This document shows, piece after piece, positions 61,699 through 64,000 of a DNA stretch of 64,000 nucleotides. Position numbers and translations under genes: made by a program. The notes below the pieces were generated by a model. The model had not been told where the DNA came from and searched no databases. It saw nothing but the letters and a program-made list of their open reading frames with translations. Source of the DNA: Sulfuricella denitrificans skB26 (GTDB lineage: Bacteria; Pseudomonadota; Gammaproteobacteria; Burkholderiales; Sulfuricellaceae); contig NC_022357.1 in the NCBI RefSeq assembly GCF_000297055.2, positions 2,758,501 through 2,822,500 of the forward strand, read 5' to 3'. The number at the start of each line of letters is the position of its first letter. Position 1 is the first letter of the stretch.

Positions 61699-62434
61699 AT
61701 CGCCTGTTCACCTTGGACATGGGCAACAGCACCAGAAAGTCCGCAGTATTGAAATCGGGATCCCAAGCGGGATCGCCGCAAATGTAAGCGCCTGCTTGCA
61801 AGTACCCCTTGAGCAGCGGGGGCAGAGGAGCAGTCACGAAAGACTCGCGAGTGAGCTTGTCCAGGGGCAACGCGCAACGCGGAAAAACGCGCCACTCGAT
61901 GGGACTCATGTTATCGACTCTGAGGTTATTATAAAGGCTGGCGGCACCGTGTCCACCATCTGCCATGCTGACACTGGCACAACCCATCAGGTATTCATAG
62001 CCGTGGTTAAGCATGTACTTCGCCAACCCCGACCAAAGCAGGCTGATGGTTGCGCCATTGCGGTAATCGGGATGTACGCAGGAACGCCCCACCTCCACCA
62101 TGCTGGGGGAAAGATGCAGCAGGCGCGTAAGATCGAACTCGCTGGCCGAGTACAGCCCGCCAATTTTCTTTGCCCGATCCGGCGGGAGTATGCGATAGGT
62201 GCCGACCACTTCACCGGTATCGCCGTCGCGCACCAGGAGATGCTCGCAGAACGGATCATAAATATCCTGGTCCAGCCCGGCCTCACTCCCCGACAGGCGT
62301 GCGCCCATTTCGTCTGCAAACACCCGGTAACGCAGGCGTTGCGCCTGTTTCACCTCGTCAGCTGACTGTGCGTAAGAGACAAAAAGTTTCTTTGATACCG
62401 CGCTGTCCGGCGTTTTCGCCTGTTGTAATTGCAT
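61667..62434 (-). CDS. olsB: OlsB-like ornithine N-acyltransferase (GNAT/hemolysin family)
   Basis: A 255-residue acyltransferase of the OlsB/Acetyltransf_5 group. It has QAQRLRYRVFADEMGARL, a typical N-terminal motif, then DPFCEHLLVRDGDTGEVVGTYRILPP, VEVGRSCVHPDYRNGATISLLW and LPPLLKGYLQAGAYICGDPAWDPDFNTADFLVLLPM. It links a 3-hydroxyacyl group to ornithine to make lyso-ornithine lipid. It is followed by the OlsA-like gene. Ornithine lipids replace phospholipids when phosphate is short; control here is not visible. Confidence 0.85.
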   Translation of the reverse strand: MQLQQAKTPDSAVSKKLFVSYAQSADEVKQAQRLRYRVFADEMGARLSGSEAGLDQDIYDPFCEHLLVRDGDTGEVVGTYRILPPDRAKKIGGLYSASEFDLTRLLHLSPSMVEVGRSCVHPDYRNGATISLLWSGLAKYMLNHGYEYLMGCASVSMADGGHGAASLYNNLRVDNMSPIEWRVFPRCALPLDKLTRESFVTAPLPPLLKGYLQAGAYICGDPAWDPDFNTADFLVLLPMSKVNRRYARHFLGAAA

Positions 62435-62562
62435 TTTCTCCTCCTGTCCGTTGATGGATGGAGGAACAATAAGCGAAGCGTGTTACGGCAGAATGTCGGC
62501 AGAATGACATTTATATGACAGGCCTTGGTAGTTAATAGCCCGTCATGTTGAAGCGTGAAACT

Positions 62563-62588
62563 GTAGGCCGAGCTTCAGCCCGGCCTAC
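62563..62588. terminator. Hairpin downstream of the glycine-zipper lipoprotein gene
   Basis: Arms GTAGGCCG/CGGCCTAC at 62563-62570 and 62581-62588, with a 10-base loop. On the minus strand it begins 12 bases after the lipoprotein stop and is followed by AGTTTCACG. It could be a weak terminator; its sequence resembles widespread REP-like units (GTAGGCCGGGCT...). Confidence 0.5.
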
Positions 62589-62600
62589 CATACTGGAGCA

Positions 62601-63062
62601 TCAATGAGTGACGCGTGTAACACCACCGCCAGACAATATCCGTACCCGCTCACCGACCCTGAACTGTTCGTCGGCTTCCTGGGTGACGGCGATCATGTGG
62701 CCGTTATCCAGCTTGACGGTGATTTCCAGACCAGCCTTGCTCATCACACCCTCTTCGATCACGGAACCTGCCACGCCACCGGCCACGGCGCCGAGTATCG
62801 TGGCCACGGTACTGCCCTTGCCCCCGCCGACATTGCTGCCGGCGATGCCGCCAATCACCGCACCCGCACCGGTTCCGACCGGACTTTGGGTGCCCTCGAT
62901 CTTGACTTGACGCACGCTTTCCACCACGCCCATTTTAACTTCCTGCACCTGACGTGCCTGACCGCGGCTATAAGCACTGCCCGACATGCTCGATGCGCAG
63001 CCGCCGAGCACCGCAACCGATATCGCCGCAACCGCCATCAATTTCACCAGTCCGATATTCAT
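62601..63062 (-). CDS. Glycine-zipper outer-membrane lipoprotein (SlyB/PcP-like)
   Basis: A 153-residue lipoprotein. The signal ends at the lipobox VLGGC (Cys22). A glycine-zipper 2TM region spans about 60-105 (GAGAVIGGIAGSNVGGGKGSTVATILGAVAGGVAGS), then a small SH3-like C-terminal part with KLDNGHMIAVTQEAD. These proteins are linked with outer-membrane stability under envelope stress. It lies three bases after the kinase gene on the same strand. Confidence 0.9.
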   Translation of the reverse strand: MNIGLVKLMAVAAISVAVLGGCASSMSGSAYSRGQARQVQEVKMGVVESVRQVKIEGTQSPVGTGAGAVIGGIAGSNVGGGKGSTVATILGAVAGGVAGSVIEEGVMSKAGLEITVKLDNGHMIAVTQEADEQFRVGERVRILSGGGVTRVTH

Positions 63063-63065
63063 CGT

Positions 63066-64000
63066 TTAATCCTCAAGGTTGATTCCGAAGTGTTCCTTAA
63101 AACGCGAGTGCAGTTCTTCGCGTGCTAGCGTGTGATTCTGCCCGCCACGGCTGGCGATTTTGACCGCGCCCAGCAGCGAAGCCAGCCGCCCGGTCATCTG
63201 CCAGTCCATGCCGCGAGCAATCCCGTACAACAAGCCGGCCCGGTATGCATCGCCGCAACCGGTGGGATCAATTACCTCCTGTGCTTTAACGCAAGGGATT
63301 TCGTGACGTTGACCATCGGCATAAATCTCCGACCCCTGTCCACCCCTTGTGACAATCAGGGCCTTGACAAGTTTCGCTAGCTGCTCGATTTTCTGTCCGG
63401 TGCGCTCCTGCAACAGCTGTGCCTCGTAATCATTGAGAGCGACATAATCCGCCAGCTCGACGAAATTCAGCAATTCCTCGCCGCCGAACATCGGCAGGCC
63501 CTGGCCGGGATCGAACACGAAAGGAATCCCCGCTTCGTGGAATTCCCGGGCATGCTGCAGCATGCCTTCCCGGCCGTCCGGCGCGACGATGCCCAGGCCT
63601 ACATTCTTCGCATCGCCAATATGATTGTGATGGGAATAGTTCATGGCGCCGGGGTGAAAAGCGGTGATCTGGTTGTCTGCCAGATCGGTGGTGATGAAGG
63701 CCTGAGCCGTGAAGGTTTCGGGGACGCTGCGCACATGCTCCTGCGCCAGACCGAGCTTCTCAAGTCGCTTCGCATAGGACTGAAAATCGTCGCCCACGGT
63801 CGCCATGATCTGCGGCTCGCCGCCGATCATCTCCAGATTGTAGGCGATATTGCCGGCGCAACCGCCGTACTCTCGCCGCATGTCCGGCACCAGGAAGGCG
63901 ACGTTGAGAATGTGGATCTGATCTGGCAGGATATGGTTCTTGAAGTGGTCATGAAACACCATGATGGTGTCGTAGGCGAGAGAGCCGCAAATCAATGTGC
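63066..64000 (-). CDS. PfkB-family sugar/nucleoside kinase (N-terminus cut by window end)
   Basis: About 311 residues are visible and the true start lies beyond base 64000: the frame stays open upstream as TLICGSLAYDTIMVF. It is a ribokinase/PfkB-family enzyme. The C-terminal signature is DPTGCGDAYRAGLLYGIARG, with the catalytic Asp in GCGD, and the N-terminal REYGGCAGNIAYNLEMIGG binds substrate. Similar proteins in betaproteobacteria are annotated as adenosine kinase-like. The substrate is not fixed by sequence. Confidence 0.88.
   Translation of the reverse strand, partial: TLICGSLAYDTIMVFHDHFKNHILPDQIHILNVAFLVPDMRREYGGCAGNIAYNLEMIGGEPQIMATVGDDFQSYAKRLEKLGLAQEHVRSVPETFTAQAFITTDLADNQITAFHPGAMNYSHHNHIGDAKNVGLGIVAPDGREGMLQHAREFHEAGIPFVFDPGQGLPMFGGEELLNFVELADYVALNDYEAQLLQERTGQKIEQLAKLVKALIVTRGGQGSEIYADGQRHEIPCVKAQEVIDPTGCGDAYRAGLLYGIARGMDWQMTGRLASLLGAVKIASRGGQNHTLAREELHSRFKEHFGINLED

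Overview
The window reads as the chromosome of a chemolithotrophic sulfur-oxidising betaproteobacterium, most likely of the Nitrosomonadales (Sulfuricellaceae/Gallionellaceae/Thiobacillaceae type). The evidence is a reverse-type dsr locus (dsrABEFHC-M), a full cytochrome c maturation operon, several multihaem and monohaem cytochromes, and a moderately high GC content with tightly overlapping genes. Species-level placement is inference.

Layout. 1-4530 (minus): dsrA, dsrB, dsrE, dsrF, dsrH, dsrC and the start of dsrM, the core of the cytoplasmic sulfur-oxidation pathway. 5043-7818 (plus, divergent from dsr): an uncommon operon with a small unknown protein, a stand-alone Cas6/Cmx6-like protein, a DsrC paralogue that has lost both redox cysteines, a two-domain rhodanese and another unknown protein. 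7.9-20.5 kb: housekeeping genes (ppdK, a pentapeptide-repeat protein, parC/parE, a chemoreceptor, srkA, yceH, msrB). 20.5-27.4 kb (minus): ccmABCDEFGHI. 27.7-28.5 kb: a graveyard with fragments of a second copy of the neighbouring cytochrome genes around a decayed TauE/SafE gene. 28.6-33.5 kb (minus): an outer-membrane barrel protein, a small cytochrome c, a nine-haem cytochrome fused to a membrane cytochrome b, and an ethylbenzene-dehydrogenase-gamma-like dihaem protein. A consensus sigma-54 promoter precedes this last gene, and an NtrC-type regulator and its histidine kinase (33.8-37.0 kb) lie just upstream. 37.2-40.6 kb: a 1002-residue AsmA-like protein with a huge charged coiled coil, and a small unknown gene.

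40.7-57.1 kb is an aryl-polyene/xanthomonadin-type pigment cluster in two convergent arms. The plus arm has a halogenase-like flavoprotein, an XanB2-like chorismatase, an acyltransferase and a glycosyltransferase. The minus arm has an ACP, a membrane protein, an aryl/acyl ligase, a hot-dog dehydratase, an acyltransferase, a LolA-like carrier, an MMPL exporter, a deacetylase, a PAP2 protein, a ketosynthase and chain-length factor, a second dehydratase, a ketoreductase and an antiporter. Together they could make a hydroxybenzoate-primed polyene, esterify it to a lipid and place it in the outer membrane.

57.2-64 kb: tRNA-Arg(CCG), a membrane-anchored cytochrome c5, rep helicase, a frameshifted apaH, an ornithine-lipid pair (olsB, olsA-like), a glycine-zipper lipoprotein and a PfkB-family kinase cut by the window end. 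No CRISPR array, rRNA gene, intact insertion sequence or prophage was seen.
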